NCBI GenBank assembly: GCA_005893275.1
Contig: VBOW01000042.1
Coordinates: 1-64,000 of the forward strand
Length of the DNA: 64,000 nt
DNA from: Candidatus Eisenbacteria bacterium
GTDB lineage: Bacteria > Eisenbacteria > RBG-16-71-46 > SZUA-252
Reading direction: 5' to 3'
The notes beneath the pieces are model-generated. The model was given only the letters and a program-made list of their open reading frames with translations. It was not told where the DNA came from and did no database searches. Below, one piece after another: positions 16,255 to 24,711 of this stretch. Numbering within the stretch: position 1 is the stretch's first letter; the number at the start of each line of letters is the position of its first letter. The translations under genes and the position numbers were made by a program.

Positions 16255-18795
16255 TTGAACTTGGCTCGGTCCCGCGCCTTCCGCACCCTTCACGCGAATC
16301 GCCTCCTCGGGGCGTTGCTCCTCGGAGCAGCCCTGAGCCTCATCCCCCTCGCCGTCCGCGCCCAGGGCTCGAAGAACGTCACCTTGCTCGCGCACCTGAA
16401 CCAGCACCCCGGGTATTCGGCCTGCTGGAGCTACGTCCACCCAGACGGACGGGAATACGCCATCCTCGGGACGACCGACGGCACGGCGATCGTGAACGTG
16501 ACAAATCCCGCCGCCTCCTACGAGGTGGCGTTCATCCCGGGGCTCGCCTCGCAGTGGCGCGAAATGAAGCAATACCGCACCTACGTCTACGTCTCCACCG
16601 AGGCGCAAGGGGGCGGGATCCAGATCATCGACATGGCGAATCCCGAGAGCCCGGTATTGAGGGGGGTCTACGCCACCGGCATCAACCACGAGCACACGCT
16701 CGAGGTGGACTCGACCCGGGCGCTCCTGTTCTGTAACGGCACCCGACTCAACTCGACCCAGACCGGTATGCGCATCCTCTCGCTCGCGGACCCTGTCAAC
16801 CCGGTGGATCTCGGCGGCTACACCGCCGACTACGTCCACGACTGCTTCCCGCGGGGAGACACGCTGTTCGTGAGCTGCATCTATGGCGGGATCATGCGCG
16901 TGCTGAACATTGCGAACCCGGCCTCGATCACCGAGATCGCATCCTGGACGTATCCCAAGGCCTTCACCCACAGCGCCGAAACTTCGAAGGATGGGAAGTA
17001 TCTCTACGTCTGCGATGAGTTGAACTACGGGACGATGAAAGTCTTCGACATCCACGATCTCCTCGCGCATCCGCAGATCATGGAGATCGCCGTGAATCCG
17101 CTCGCGATCGTCCACAACATCCACGTGAAAGCCGATACCGGATTCGTCGCCTATTACACGGAGGGGATTCGTCTGTTCGATCTCTCCGATCCGGCGCTGC
17201 CTGCGGAGTTCGGGTACTACGACACGTACGCGGGCTACTCCGGAGGCTTTCACGGCGTCTGGGAGATCGCGCCCCGATTCCCGTCGGGCACGTTCGTCGC
17301 GAGCGACATCGGGTCGGGTCTCTATGTGTTCCGCACGAATCCCAACTATGGAATTCTGAAAGTGAGGGTTGTCGATCCATCCATGACTCCTATCCCGGAG
17401 GCCGACGTCACCGCGTTGGGCGAGATGGACTCCACGCGAACCCAGGGCTCGGGCGCCGTGAGGCTCGCACTCAGCCCGGGAAGCCACACGCTCCGGGTGA
17501 AGCGGTTCGGGTGGAAGAGCGCGATCGTCCCCGTGAGCATGACGAAAGGGGCGCACGATTCGGTCCTGGTCGCGCTGCAACCGGAGCCGCTCGCGACGGT
17601 AACCGGCGTGATCCGGCGCAACTCGGACTCGGCGGGGCTCGAGGGCGCGGATCTGGAGATGGAGGACACACCGCTCGAGACGGGCTCGACGTCGGGTGGC
17701 GCCTACACCATGGCCGGCGTGCCCGGGGGCACCTATTCCATGACCTGTGACCGCACGGGATACGTTCCCGTTACCCGGATCACGGCCGTGCAGCCGGGGG
17801 TGAACCGCACCGCGGATTTCACGCTGCTGAGAGCCGCCTGGTACGACTCCTGCGACACCGACAAGGGATGGTCGCTGGGCGCCGCCGGGGACAACGCGGT
17901 CACGGGGCTCTGGGAGCGCGCCGACCCGGTGGGCACCTCGCAGCCGACCGCGGCCCCGGCCGGACGTCTCGCGGCCTCCTTGTACGAGGCGGGGCCGTTA
18001 CATCCGGCGCCGCAGCACGAGGAGCCGCCGGAGGGTACCCTGGGGGCGGGGCCCGTCCAGCCCGAGGACGACCACACGCCCGGTTCGGGCGGGTTCTGCT
18101 TCGTCACCGGGAACAGCGCGCCCGGAAATCCGCCGGCGACGAACGACGTCGATGGCGGGAAGACCACGCTGACAACGCCGCCGCTCGATATGACCGGAAT
18201 GACCGACGCGCGCGTCCACTTCGCCCGATGGTTTTTCATGAACTCGCCGGGGGAGCCCGATTCGTTCCTCATCGACATCTCCGCCGACGGCGTCACGTGG
18301 GTGAAAGTCCGATCGATTCTCACGAGCGAGCCCGCCTGGCGCCACGACACCTTCCGCGTGGGCGACTACATCACGCCCACCTCCACGGTGCGCGTCCGAT
18401 TCACCGCGCAGGACGAGGCTCCGGAAGGAATCGTGGAAGCGGCGGTCGATGACTTCGAGTTCTACGACGCGGCGCTCGCGCCCTCCGGCGCGTCCAAACC
18501 GCCGGGTCCGACGGCGCCGCGGTTGGCGATGAGCGCGCCGCGGCCGAACCCAGCCACGAGGAGCGCGAGCCTGACGCTCACGCTACCGGCGCCGGCGCGC
18601 GCGCGCGTCACGGTCTACGATCTTGCGGGGAAGAAGGTCCGCATGTTGCTCGAGGGAGATGCCGTCGCGGGGCCGACAACGCTCGTGTGGGACGGGAAGG
18701 ACGCCCAAGGTCGGGAAGCCTCCAGCGGCGTGTACTGGATCCGCGCCCAGGCGGGCGGGCACGTCCTCGAGCGAAAGCTCGTGTGGGTGCGGTGA
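16255..18795 (+). CDS. Secreted LVIVD/choice-of-anchor-B repeat protein with FlgD-type tail
   Basis: This 846-residue exported protein starts at TTG, with GGTGGAG 6-12 nt upstream. A signal peptide covers about residues 15-37. Residues 40-365 form a beta-propeller of LVIVD-like repeats: TAIVNVTNPA, IQIIDMANPESP, MRILSLADPVNPV and IRLFDLSDPALP. Two carboxypeptidase-regulatory-like domains follow (about 365-530), then a jelly-roll-like segment, and finally a FlgD-like sorting tail (about 760-846) ending in Arg-Lys-Leu-Val. It lies 44 bp after the ceramide operon and could be read through from it. The function is unknown; surface display or secretion is inferred from the tail. Confidence 0.72.
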   Translation: MNLARSRAFRTLHANRLLGALLLGAALSLIPLAVRAQGSKNVTLLAHLNQHPGYSACWSYVHPDGREYAILGTTDGTAIVNVTNPAASYEVAFIPGLASQWREMKQYRTYVYVSTEAQGGGIQIIDMANPESPVLRGVYATGINHEHTLEVDSTRALLFCNGTRLNSTQTGMRILSLADPVNPVDLGGYTADYVHDCFPRGDTLFVSCIYGGIMRVLNIANPASITEIASWTYPKAFTHSAETSKDGKYLYVCDELNYGTMKVFDIHDLLAHPQIMEIAVNPLAIVHNIHVKADTGFVAYYTEGIRLFDLSDPALPAEFGYYDTYAGYSGGFHGVWEIAPRFPSGTFVASDIGSGLYVFRTNPNYGILKVRVVDPSMTPIPEADVTALGEMDSTRTQGSGAVRLALSPGSHTLRVKRFGWKSAIVPVSMTKGAHDSVLVALQPEPLATVTGVIRRNSDSAGLEGADLEMEDTPLETGSTSGGAYTMAGVPGGTYSMTCDRTGYVPVTRITAVQPGVNRTADFTLLRAAWYDSCDTDKGWSLGAAGDNAVTGLWERADPVGTSQPTAAPAGRLAASLYEAGPLHPAPQHEEPPEGTLGAGPVQPEDDHTPGSGGFCFVTGNSAPGNPPATNDVDGGKTTLTTPPLDMTGMTDARVHFARWFFMNSPGEPDSFLIDISADGVTWVKVRSILTSEPAWRHDTFRVGDYITPTSTVRVRFTAQDEAPEGIVEAAVDDFEFYDAALAPSGASKPPGPTAPRLAMSAPRPNPATRSASLTLTLPAPARARVTVYDLAGKKVRMLLEGDAVAGPTTLVWDGKDAQGREASSGVYWIRAQAGGHVLERKLVWVR

Positions 18796-18813
18796 CTTCG
18801 AGGCGGTACGCCC

Positions 18814-18829
18814 GCGCCCGGCCGGGCGC
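18814..18829. terminator. Perfect 16-nt palindrome between convergent genes
   Basis: GCGCCCGG followed directly by CCGGGCGC, in the 37-bp space between the LVIVD-repeat gene and mlaD. No U-tract follows on either strand. A bidirectional 3'-end hairpin is inferred. Confidence 0.35.
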
Positions 18830-18832
18830 AGG

Positions 18833-19762
18833 CTAGAAGATGCTGAATTTGAAATACTTCTTCGGATTCTTCTCGATCTCCGCCATGAGCCGCTTCATCG
18901 AGGCCATCAGGGCCTTGGTGTCGTCGTAGAGCGTCGAGTCGGAGTAGAGCCTCCCGAACGTTCCATGCCCCGAAGCGATCGCACCTAGAATCGAATCGGC
19001 CCGCGCGGTGCTCGACGCGAGCTTCTGATGGAGCGTGGCGTCGTTCATGAGCTGTGCGATCGTCCCGGGACCGTGCTGCATTTTCTGCGCGAGGCTGTCG
19101 AGGGAGGCCGCCAGCGAGACGAGCTGGTCCGAGACCCGCGATTGGTTCACGTCGATCTTCGTCGCGAGCATGTTCGCGTTCCGGCTCAGCTCGACGAGCT
19201 GCTGATAGAGCCGCTCATCGCTCGCGAGCCGTCCGAGGGTCCCGCGTCCGCTTCCCAGCGCCCGGCCCGCGACGTTCAGGTTTCCAAGCAACACTTCGAG
19301 GCTGTCCGTGATCGACTGGACCTTCTTGAACGCGACCTGGGGATCCGTCGCCGCGGTGACCGCGATCTCCCGATCGTCCCGGATGATGGGTTGGTTCGGA
19401 TCGCCTCCGTTCAGCTCCACGTAGAGCTCCGCCAGGAACCCCACGGACGTGATGCGGGCGGTCGCGCCGATGTGGAGCCGCTCGCGGGTTCCAGGTTTCA
19501 CGCCCAGCTCCACGACCACGTTGTTTCCGCCTCTCTCGAGGGAGATGTCCCGGACGTGCCCCACCGGGACCCCGTTCAGCCGGACGGACGCTCCTTCCTC
19601 GAGGCCGCCGACACTCGAGAACGTGAGATCGATTTTCTCTTCACGCCCGAAGAACTTGAGGCTCCCGGACTGGAAGGTGGCCCACAAGAGAAGCCCGAAC
19701 GCGACGAGCACCCAGAAGCCGATCTGAAGCCTCATGAATGGAACGCGGCCGGTTCGCTTCAA
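18833..19762 (-). CDS. mlaD: MCE/MlaD-family lipid-binding protein
   Basis: This 309-residue single-pass protein has a transmembrane segment near residues 12-28, then the MCE domain (about 40-120) with GGLEEGASVRLNGVPVGHV and SVGFLAELYVEL. A long helical C-terminal region (about 150-290) follows, as in MCE proteins that form rings or tubes. It would be the periplasmic substrate-binding subunit of an Mla-type phospholipid or lipid transporter. I keep the TTG start at 19762, which overlaps the ATPase stop as TTGA; an ATG at 19735 is an alternative. It is the last gene of mlaE-mlaF-mlaD. The downstream mlaC and mlaB genes are absent. Confidence 0.82.
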   Translation of the reverse strand: MKRTGRVPFMRLQIGFWVLVAFGLLLWATFQSGSLKFFGREEKIDLTFSSVGGLEEGASVRLNGVPVGHVRDISLERGGNNVVVELGVKPGTRERLHIGATARITSVGFLAELYVELNGGDPNQPIIRDDREIAVTAATDPQVAFKKVQSITDSLEVLLGNLNVAGRALGSGRGTLGRLASDERLYQQLVELSRNANMLATKIDVNQSRVSDQLVSLAASLDSLAQKMQHGPGTIAQLMNDATLHQKLASSTARADSILGAIASGHGTFGRLYSDSTLYDDTKALMASMKRLMAEIEKNPKKYFKFSIF

Positions 19763-20577
19763 GGATTTCCCCCTGGCTGATGCTGCGGCCCCGGGCCGCC
19801 TACGCCGAGGCCGCGCGTGTCCATCCGCCGGGATGCCGCGGCGACGGCCTTTCGAAACGGCGCGAGAAACTCCCCGATGAACGCGTTGCTCGCCTCCGTC
19901 AGCTCCGCCGGGGTTCCTTCGAAGACGACCATCCCGCGATCGAGGACGGTGACGCGATTTCCCACCTTGAATGCATCGGCAATGTCGTGGGTGACCATGA
20001 TCGAGGTCTTGCCCATGGTATCCCTCAGCTGGACGATCAGGTCGGTGATGCGCTCGGCGCTCTGGGGGTCGAGCCCGGTGGTCGGCTCATCGTAGAGCAG
20101 GACGTCGGGATTGCGGGCGGCGAGGGCGCGGGCGATCGCGACACGGCGTTGCATCCCGCCTGAAAGCTCGTCCGGCATCCGGTCCGCCAGGGCCGGGTCC
20201 AGTCCCACCTGCAGCAGGTAGGTTCGCACCGCCTCCTCGATCTCCACCTCGTCGTGCCCGTCCTCGAGCAGGGTATACCCGATGTTCTCCCCGACCGTCA
20301 TCGAATCAAAGAGCGCCCCCTGTTGGAAGACCATCCCCATCCGCTTTCGGACTTCGCGCATCCGCTCCGGGGTGACCTGCGTAATATCCTCGCCGTCCAC
20401 GACGATGCTCCCCGAGTCCGGCCGCCAAAGTCCGATCAGAAGGCGCAAGATGGTGCTCTTCCCGGAGCCCGAAGGCCCCAGGATGACCCTGGTCTGGCCC
20501 CGTTCCACGTTGAAAGAGACACGGGTCAGGATGGGGCGGTCGTCGATCGAGAAGCTGACGTCCCGGAACTCGATCAT
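19759..20577 (-). CDS. mlaF: ABC transporter ATPase, MlaF-type
   Basis: This 272-residue ATPase energises the MCE lipid transporter with the MlaE permease. It has Walker A GPSGSGKST (residues 34-42), FQQGALFDSMTVGEN (a Q-loop segment typical of MlaF), signature LSGGMQ (138-143), Walker B LLYDEP (160-165) and the switch histidine in VTHD. The ATG at 20577 lies 5 nt after the mlaE stop. The reading frame runs on upstream inside mlaE, but that extension has no family resemblance. The C-terminal 20 residues are Gly/Pro-rich and look like a free tail. Confidence 0.88.
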   Translation of the reverse strand: MIEFRDVSFSIDDRPILTRVSFNVERGQTRVILGPSGSGKSTILRLLIGLWRPDSGSIVVDGEDITQVTPERMREVRKRMGMVFQQGALFDSMTVGENIGYTLLEDGHDEVEIEEAVRTYLLQVGLDPALADRMPDELSGGMQRRVAIARALAARNPDVLLYDEPTTGLDPQSAERITDLIVQLRDTMGKTSIMVTHDIADAFKVGNRVTVLDRGMVVFEGTPAELTEASNAFIGEFLAPFRKAVAAASRRMDTRGLGVGGPGPQHQPGGNP

Positions 20578-20582
20578 CGGGC

Positions 20583-21362
20583 TCACCAGCCCAGTACCCG
20601 GAAGATCAGCTTCGTGGAGATGAAGTCGGTGACCAAGATTCCCACCGAGGAAATCACGACCGATTGGGTCGTGGCCACGCCGACCCCCTTGGCGCCCCCC
20701 GCCGAGGTGAGACCCTTCCAGCAGGCGACCGTGGTGATGAGGACCGCGAAGAAAACCGGCTTGATCATCCCCACCAGGAGGTTGGTCGGCGTGAGATACT
20801 TCGCCACGCCGTTGTAGTAGGACTGGAACGTCACGTGGTAGCCCAGGCCGACGAAGCCCCCGCCGATCACGCTCAGCGCGTCTCCCACGACCGTGAGCAC
20901 GGGGAGCGCGATCCAAAGCCCGATCATGCGTGGAGCGACGAGCCGCTTCAGCGGATCGGTCCCGAACGCGACCAGCGCGTCGATCTGATCGCTCGATTTC
21001 ATCGCTCCCAGCTCCGCCGTGATTCCCGCGGACATCCGCGAAGCCACCACGATTCCGGTGAGCACCGGACCGAGGGCGCGCACGGACGAGATGACCATGA
21101 AATGGCCCAGCTCCGATTTCGCGCCGGTCTTCGCCAGCTCCCGCGCGAGCTGGATCGCGAGCGCCTGCCCGGCCACAAGCGCCGAGAACATCACGATGAA
21201 CATGGATCCGATCATCGCGAAGTGGACCTGTTCCAGGATCTCGTGTTTGTAATAGGGAGGGAAAAAGGCGGAGCGGATCACCGAGACGCAGAACAGGGTC
21301 ACATCCTGGACGGTTTCCAGGATGCGGCGGACTCGGTTGCCTACCGCAGCCAGAGCTTCCAC
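20583..21362 (-). CDS. mlaE: MlaE-family ABC transporter permease
   Basis: This 259-residue polytopic inner-membrane protein has five to six hydrophobic segments and the MlaE core: the ALVAGQALAIQLARELAKTGA stretch, RMSAGITAELGAMKSSDQIDAL with the conserved EQIDAL-type element, and later GLGYHVTFQSYYNGV. It is the permease of the MCE lipid transporter. The start is a GTG at 21362 with no ribosome site. A TATACT box lies 6 nt upstream, so the transcript may be leaderless. The gene before it on this strand, the fatty-acid hydroxylase, ends in a proper intrinsic terminator, so mlaEFD seems to be its own unit. Confidence 0.84.
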   Translation of the reverse strand: MEALAAVGNRVRRILETVQDVTLFCVSVIRSAFFPPYYKHEILEQVHFAMIGSMFIVMFSALVAGQALAIQLARELAKTGAKSELGHFMVISSVRALGPVLTGIVVASRMSAGITAELGAMKSSDQIDALVAFGTDPLKRLVAPRMIGLWIALPVLTVVGDALSVIGGGFVGLGYHVTFQSYYNGVAKYLTPTNLLVGMIKPVFFAVLITTVACWKGLTSAGGAKGVGVATTQSVVISSVGILVTDFISTKLIFRVLGW

Positions 21363-21368
21363 GGCGAC

Positions 21369-21374
21369 AGTATA
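21369..21374 (-). promoter_or_regulatory. TATACT -10 box immediately before mlaE
   Basis: TATACT on the minus strand ends 6 nt before the mlaE GTG, as expected for a leaderless transcript. No good -35 is visible 16-18 bp upstream; a 10-nt palindrome GATCGCGATC (21383-21392) occupies part of the spacer. Confidence 0.35.
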
Positions 21375-21402
21375 GGACTTCGGATCGCGATCTGCTGGAA
21401 TG

Positions 21403-21429
21403 AAAAAGGGCCCGCGATTCGACGGACCC
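21403..21429 (-). terminator. Intrinsic terminator after the fatty-acid hydroxylase
   Basis: On the minus strand GGGTCCG (21429-21423) pairs with CGGGCCC (21414-21408) across an 8-nt loop, with one G-U pair, followed at once by TTTTT (21407-21403). This is a textbook Rho-independent terminator, placed 26 bp after the hydroxylase stop. Confidence 0.75.
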
Positions 21430-21454
21430 GTGCGGACCCGGCTGCCTCGGGCGC

Positions 21455-22111
21455 TCAGGATTCCTTCGGCTTCGTGCGGAAGACCACATCCCAAACCGGC
21501 GAGCTGACGCCGAAGCCGTGGTTCGGGTTCTTGTAGTGGTGCCTCAGGTGATAACGCTTGAGGTACTTGAGAAACCCCCACCGCATGGAGAGGTGATGCT
21601 CCGCATAATGCAACATGTCGTACGCAAGATAGCCCGTGAGAAAGCCCGAGAACGCGGGCCCGCTCAAGCGGGGCAGACCGAGGATCGTCCCCACGGTCAG
21701 GCGGAACAGACCATAGAAGAGAAACGAGAGCGGGATGCTCAGGATGGGCGGCATCACCAGCCTGGTCTTGCACTGTGGCTGCTCGTGGTGCACGCCATGG
21801 ATCAGATACCAGACGCGCTGGAGCCACGGTTGGCTCGGCTCGTAATGGAACACGAACCGATGAAGGAAATACTCGCTCAAGGACCAGACAAGAATCCCGG
21901 CCGCGTACGCCGCGAATACCAGAAACAACGCCGCCTTCGACCCGCCCTCTAGGATCGCCCGGATCAAGAAGAAGAGAACGACCGGCGCGAAGAGCAGCAA
22001 GACCACCGCGGGGTGGATGTGCGTGAAGAACTCCAGGAAATCGGACTTGAAGAGACGGATTGGTGTTTCGGCGTGATTGATGGGCAGGTTCGCGTACGTG
22101 GTCTTTGCCAT
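21455..22111 (-). CDS. Fatty-acid 2-hydroxylase (ceramide hydroxylase-like, FA2H/Scs7 family)
   Basis: This 218-residue di-iron membrane oxygenase of the fatty acid hydroxylase superfamily has four hydrophobic spans. The histidine clusters are HRFVFH (84-89), HGVHH (105-109), HYAEHH (168-173) and HLRHH (188-192). The spacing and the C-terminal HHYKNPNHGFGVSSPVWDVVF closely follow eukaryotic FA2H/Scs7, which 2-hydroxylate the N-acyl chain of ceramides. With a ceramide operon 5 kb away and MCE genes next door, hydroxylation of a ceramide or its fatty acid is a reasonable inference. It is monocistronic, with a terminator directly after it. Other long-chain substrates remain possible. Confidence 0.78.
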   Translation of the reverse strand: MAKTTYANLPINHAETPIRLFKSDFLEFFTHIHPAVVLLLFAPVVLFFLIRAILEGGSKAALFLVFAAYAAGILVWSLSEYFLHRFVFHYEPSQPWLQRVWYLIHGVHHEQPQCKTRLVMPPILSIPLSFLFYGLFRLTVGTILGLPRLSGPAFSGFLTGYLAYDMLHYAEHHLSMRWGFLKYLKRYHLRHHYKNPNHGFGVSSPVWDVVFRTKPKES

Positions 22112-22213
22112 GGCCTCCTTGCTCCTACAATGGCGCCTTGCGCCGTGTGTTCGGGCCGAAGGGGCGCAATTCTACGGAGTGGCGTCCTTCGAGTCAACGA
22201 CGCCGAAAACCTG

Positions 22214-22219
22214 TATCAT
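22214..22219 (+). promoter_or_regulatory. TATCAT -10-like box just before queE
   Basis: TATCAT ends 6 nt before the queE GTG, which has no ribosome site, so a leaderless start is possible. The -35 match is poor. Confidence 0.25.
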
Positions 22220-22225
22220 CGGCGC

Positions 22226-22912
22226 GTGCAAGGCTTGCCTAGCTTTAGAATTAACGAGATCTTCCTCTCGGTCCAGGGAGAGGGTTTGCACGTGGGGGAA
22301 CGCACCGTTTTCGTGCGGTTCTACGGCTGTGTGCTCCGCTGCGTTTGGTGCGATCAGCCCGAGGCGCTCGCCCACACGGGCGTGGGCGAGTACGTCCACC
22401 TGAGCCCAGAAGAGGTTAGGGATCGGGTGCTCGCATATCCTTTTACGCGGCGGGTTTGCCTCACCGGCGGGGAACCCGTCATCGCGCCGACCCCGGGGCT
22501 CCTGTGGCTCGTTCGCGAGCTCAAGAATTCGGGCTATTGGGTCTCGATCGAGACGAGCGGCGCGCGCGTGGTCGAGGAGCTCTTCGACTGGATCGACTTC
22601 TGGACGGTGGCCCCCAAAGGAACAAGCGCCGAGACGTTCGAGGGGGATGTCGTGGAGGCGCAGGTGCCCACGCTCAGGCGATACCAGGCGCTTCCCGACT
22701 CGCGGCGGCAATTCAAATTCGTGATCCAGACCCGGGAGGACGTGGCGGATGCCGTGCGCATCCTGGACGAGCTCGAGTATCGCGGGGCGATCGTGCTGCA
22801 GCCGGAGCACGATCGCGGCGACGGACGCCGGGTCTTCGAATGGTGGCCCTGGGATCGCTATCCGGAGGCGCGCCTCATTCCGCAGACCCACAAGATCGTG
22901 GGGCTGCGCTGA
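22226..22912 (+). CDS. queE: 7-carboxy-7-deazaguanine synthase
   Basis: This radical SAM enzyme converts 6-carboxy-tetrahydropterin to CDG in queuosine (7-deazaguanine) synthesis. It has 228 residues from the GTG at 22226. Features are RINEIFLSVQGEG, the cluster motif CVLRCVWC (Cys35, Cys39, Cys42; CX3CX2C), LTGGEP and a C-terminal LIPQTHKI as in QueE. The frame is open further upstream but crosses the divergent hydroxylase gene, so the GTG just before the conserved region is preferred. Its stop overlaps the queD start (TGATG). Confidence 0.88.
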   Translation: MQGLPSFRINEIFLSVQGEGLHVGERTVFVRFYGCVLRCVWCDQPEALAHTGVGEYVHLSPEEVRDRVLAYPFTRRVCLTGGEPVIAPTPGLLWLVRELKNSGYWVSIETSGARVVEELFDWIDFWTVAPKGTSAETFEGDVVEAQVPTLRRYQALPDSRRQFKFVIQTREDVADAVRILDELEYRGAIVLQPEHDRGDGRRVFEWWPWDRYPEARLIPQTHKIVGLR

Positions 22913-23274
22913 TGCGTGTCCGCCTGACGAAGGATTTCACCTTCGAGGCCGCGCACCTTCTCCCCAAGGCACCGGAGGGTCACAAGTGCCGGAGGCTCCA
23001 CGGGCACTCCTTCCGGGTCGAGGTCACGGTCGAGGGAGAGGTGGACCCTGAGACCGGCTGGCTTATCGACTACGGGCTGATTCGCGACCGCGTGGAGCCG
23101 GTCCGGGCGCAGCTCGATCACTACTACTTGAACGAGGTGCCCGGGCTCTCGAACGCGACCTCCGAGAATCTCGCGAGGTGGATCTGGGAGAAGCTCAAAC
23201 CCGCGCTCCCTTCGCTCACCGCGGTCACGATCCACGAGACCTGCGAAGCGCGGTGCCAGTATGAGGGGCGGTGA
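22912..23274 (+). CDS. queD: 6-carboxy-5,6,7,8-tetrahydropterin synthase
   Basis: QueD makes 6-carboxy-tetrahydropterin from dihydroneopterin triphosphate, the step before QueE. The 120-residue length is typical. Zinc ligands are visible as His15, His30 and His32, and the catalytic Cys is Cys26 in HKCRRLHGHSF. The late Cys-Glu-Ala-Arg segment (TIHETCEARC) matches the family. The ATG shares one base with the queE TGA. queC and queF are not in the window. Confidence 0.9.
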   Translation: MRVRLTKDFTFEAAHLLPKAPEGHKCRRLHGHSFRVEVTVEGEVDPETGWLIDYGLIRDRVEPVRAQLDHYYLNEVPGLSNATSENLARWIWEKLKPALPSLTAVTIHETCEARCQYEGR

Positions 23275-23340
23275 GGGTACGCGCGGCGGACGCCTTGGCG
23301 TGGCGCCGGGGGAAGGGCTAGGCTGCGCGGGGCGCGCCCT

Positions 23341-24711
23341 TCACCGTGCCGCGTGGAGCAGCCACCCCGCCACGCGGTCCGCGTCCTCCACGATCGATCC
23401 CACCGACACGCCGCGATACGCGCTTCCGGCGAGGTAGAGCCCGGGGAACGACCCCAGGCGCTTCATCGCCGCCGCGACCCGCTCGCGGTGCCCGAGCGTG
23501 TACTGCGGTATGGCGTTCTCCTGACGCTTGACCCACGTCTTGTCGGGTCCTCCCTTGAGCCCGATCGCGCGGTCCAGGGCCTGACAGGCGAGCCCGATGA
23601 GCTGCGCGTCCGGAAGCGTGACCAGGTCGGGGCGCTCGACGCCTCCCAGAATCGCCCGCACCAGGAAGAATCCCTTCGGCGCGCGTCCGGGAAAGAGGTT
23701 GGATTCGAAGACCGCGCCCAAGATCGAAAGGTCCTCGCCGGGCGCGACCAGGAATCCGTAGCCGTCGGGCTTCGACCGGAACGCCTCGTCGCGAAACGCG
23801 AGCGCGACCACCGTGACCCCGGTGCACGGGATCTCGCGCACAGCCTTCGCGGCTTCGATGTCAAGATCGCGTAGGAGGGCCGCGGCGTCGGGAGCCGGGG
23901 TCGCGACTACGACCGCGTCGAAGCTCCGCGACTCACCGCTCGCGAATCGAACGGTGAACGGGGTCGGAGCGGCATACTCGGGCACGCGGCTCAGCTGGAG
24001 CGCCGGCATCCCGAGCCTGAGCGAGGGACCGAGCGATTCCGCGAGCCTCTCCATGAGAGAGCCCATGCCGCGCGCGAGGGTCCAGAGCGTTCTCCGCTCT
24101 CGCCCGCCCCGGCGTCGCCCCTTCGCCATCGCGACAGCGAGCGAGCGGTGCTTCCGCTCCATCTCGCGCATCCGTGGAAACGCTGCATCCACCGAGAGCT
24201 TCTTCGAATCCCCCGCGTAGACCCCGCGGACGAAGGCGCCGAGCATGACGCGCGCGGCCTCCTCGCCGATGTGACGTGAGGCGAACGCGTGAACCGATTC
24301 CTCGCGGGGCACGCGCTCGGCCAGGAGCGGCTCGGCGAGAACGCGCAGGCGCCCTCCCGGCGTGAGCGCGGAGAATCCGACCACGGAGGCAGGCGCGCTT
24401 GGAACGAGGTGGAGGCGCCCCCTCGAGAAGATGTAACGCCGCGCCGCGTCCGCCGACGCCTCGAGGCGTTCCCCATCCAGGCCCAGCTCCGTGATGAGCG
24501 AGCGGGCCGGACCCGGGCCGGTTTGAAAGGCGTCGGCCGCCCACTCGATCAAGAACCCGCCCGCCTCGGTGCTCTGGATGCGTCCGCCGGCGCGCGGCCC
24601 CGCTTCGAAGACCTCGAGCTCGAGGGGAGCGCCGCCGCGCGAAGTCTCGCGCCTCAGGGCATGCGCCACCGTAAGCCCGGCGATCCCGGCTCCGAGGATC
24701 GCGACCCGCAT
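23341..24711 (-). CDS. hemY: Protoporphyrinogen (or coproporphyrinogen) oxidase, HemY type
   Basis: This FAD-dependent oxidase aromatises the porphyrinogen ring in the last steps of heme synthesis. The 456-residue protein opens with the dinucleotide-binding GAGIAGLTVAHALRR, then FEAGPRAGGRI, and a C-terminal GLYLAGSAYRGVSVGSIVEDAD that completes the FAD site. With HemN present the substrate is probably protoporphyrinogen IX; HemY-type enzymes that act on coproporphyrinogen belong to pathways with HemQ, which is not seen here. It is the last gene of the heme operon, and its ATG shares one base with the hemH TGA. It uses O2, whereas HemN does not. Confidence 0.86.
   Translation of the reverse strand: MRVAILGAGIAGLTVAHALRRETSRGGAPLELEVFEAGPRAGGRIQSTEAGGFLIEWAADAFQTGPGPARSLITELGLDGERLEASADAARRYIFSRGRLHLVPSAPASVVGFSALTPGGRLRVLAEPLLAERVPREESVHAFASRHIGEEAARVMLGAFVRGVYAGDSKKLSVDAAFPRMREMERKHRSLAVAMAKGRRRGGRERRTLWTLARGMGSLMERLAESLGPSLRLGMPALQLSRVPEYAAPTPFTVRFASGESRSFDAVVVATPAPDAAALLRDLDIEAAKAVREIPCTGVTVVALAFRDEAFRSKPDGYGFLVAPGEDLSILGAVFESNLFPGRAPKGFFLVRAILGGVERPDLVTLPDAQLIGLACQALDRAIGLKGGPDKTWVKRQENAIPQYTLGHRERVAAAMKRLGSFPGLYLAGSAYRGVSVGSIVEDADRVAGWLLHAAR

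Noticed and set aside
20578-21489. Upstream extension of the mlaF reading frame
   Set aside because: It covers mlaE in another frame and has no ABC or MlaE resemblance. The ATG at 20577 starts the conserved ATPase sequence exactly.
22112-22225. preQ1 riboswitch before queE
   Set aside because: The sequence between the divergent genes lacks the short stem-loop plus A-rich tail of preQ1 aptamers; a leaderless start is simpler.
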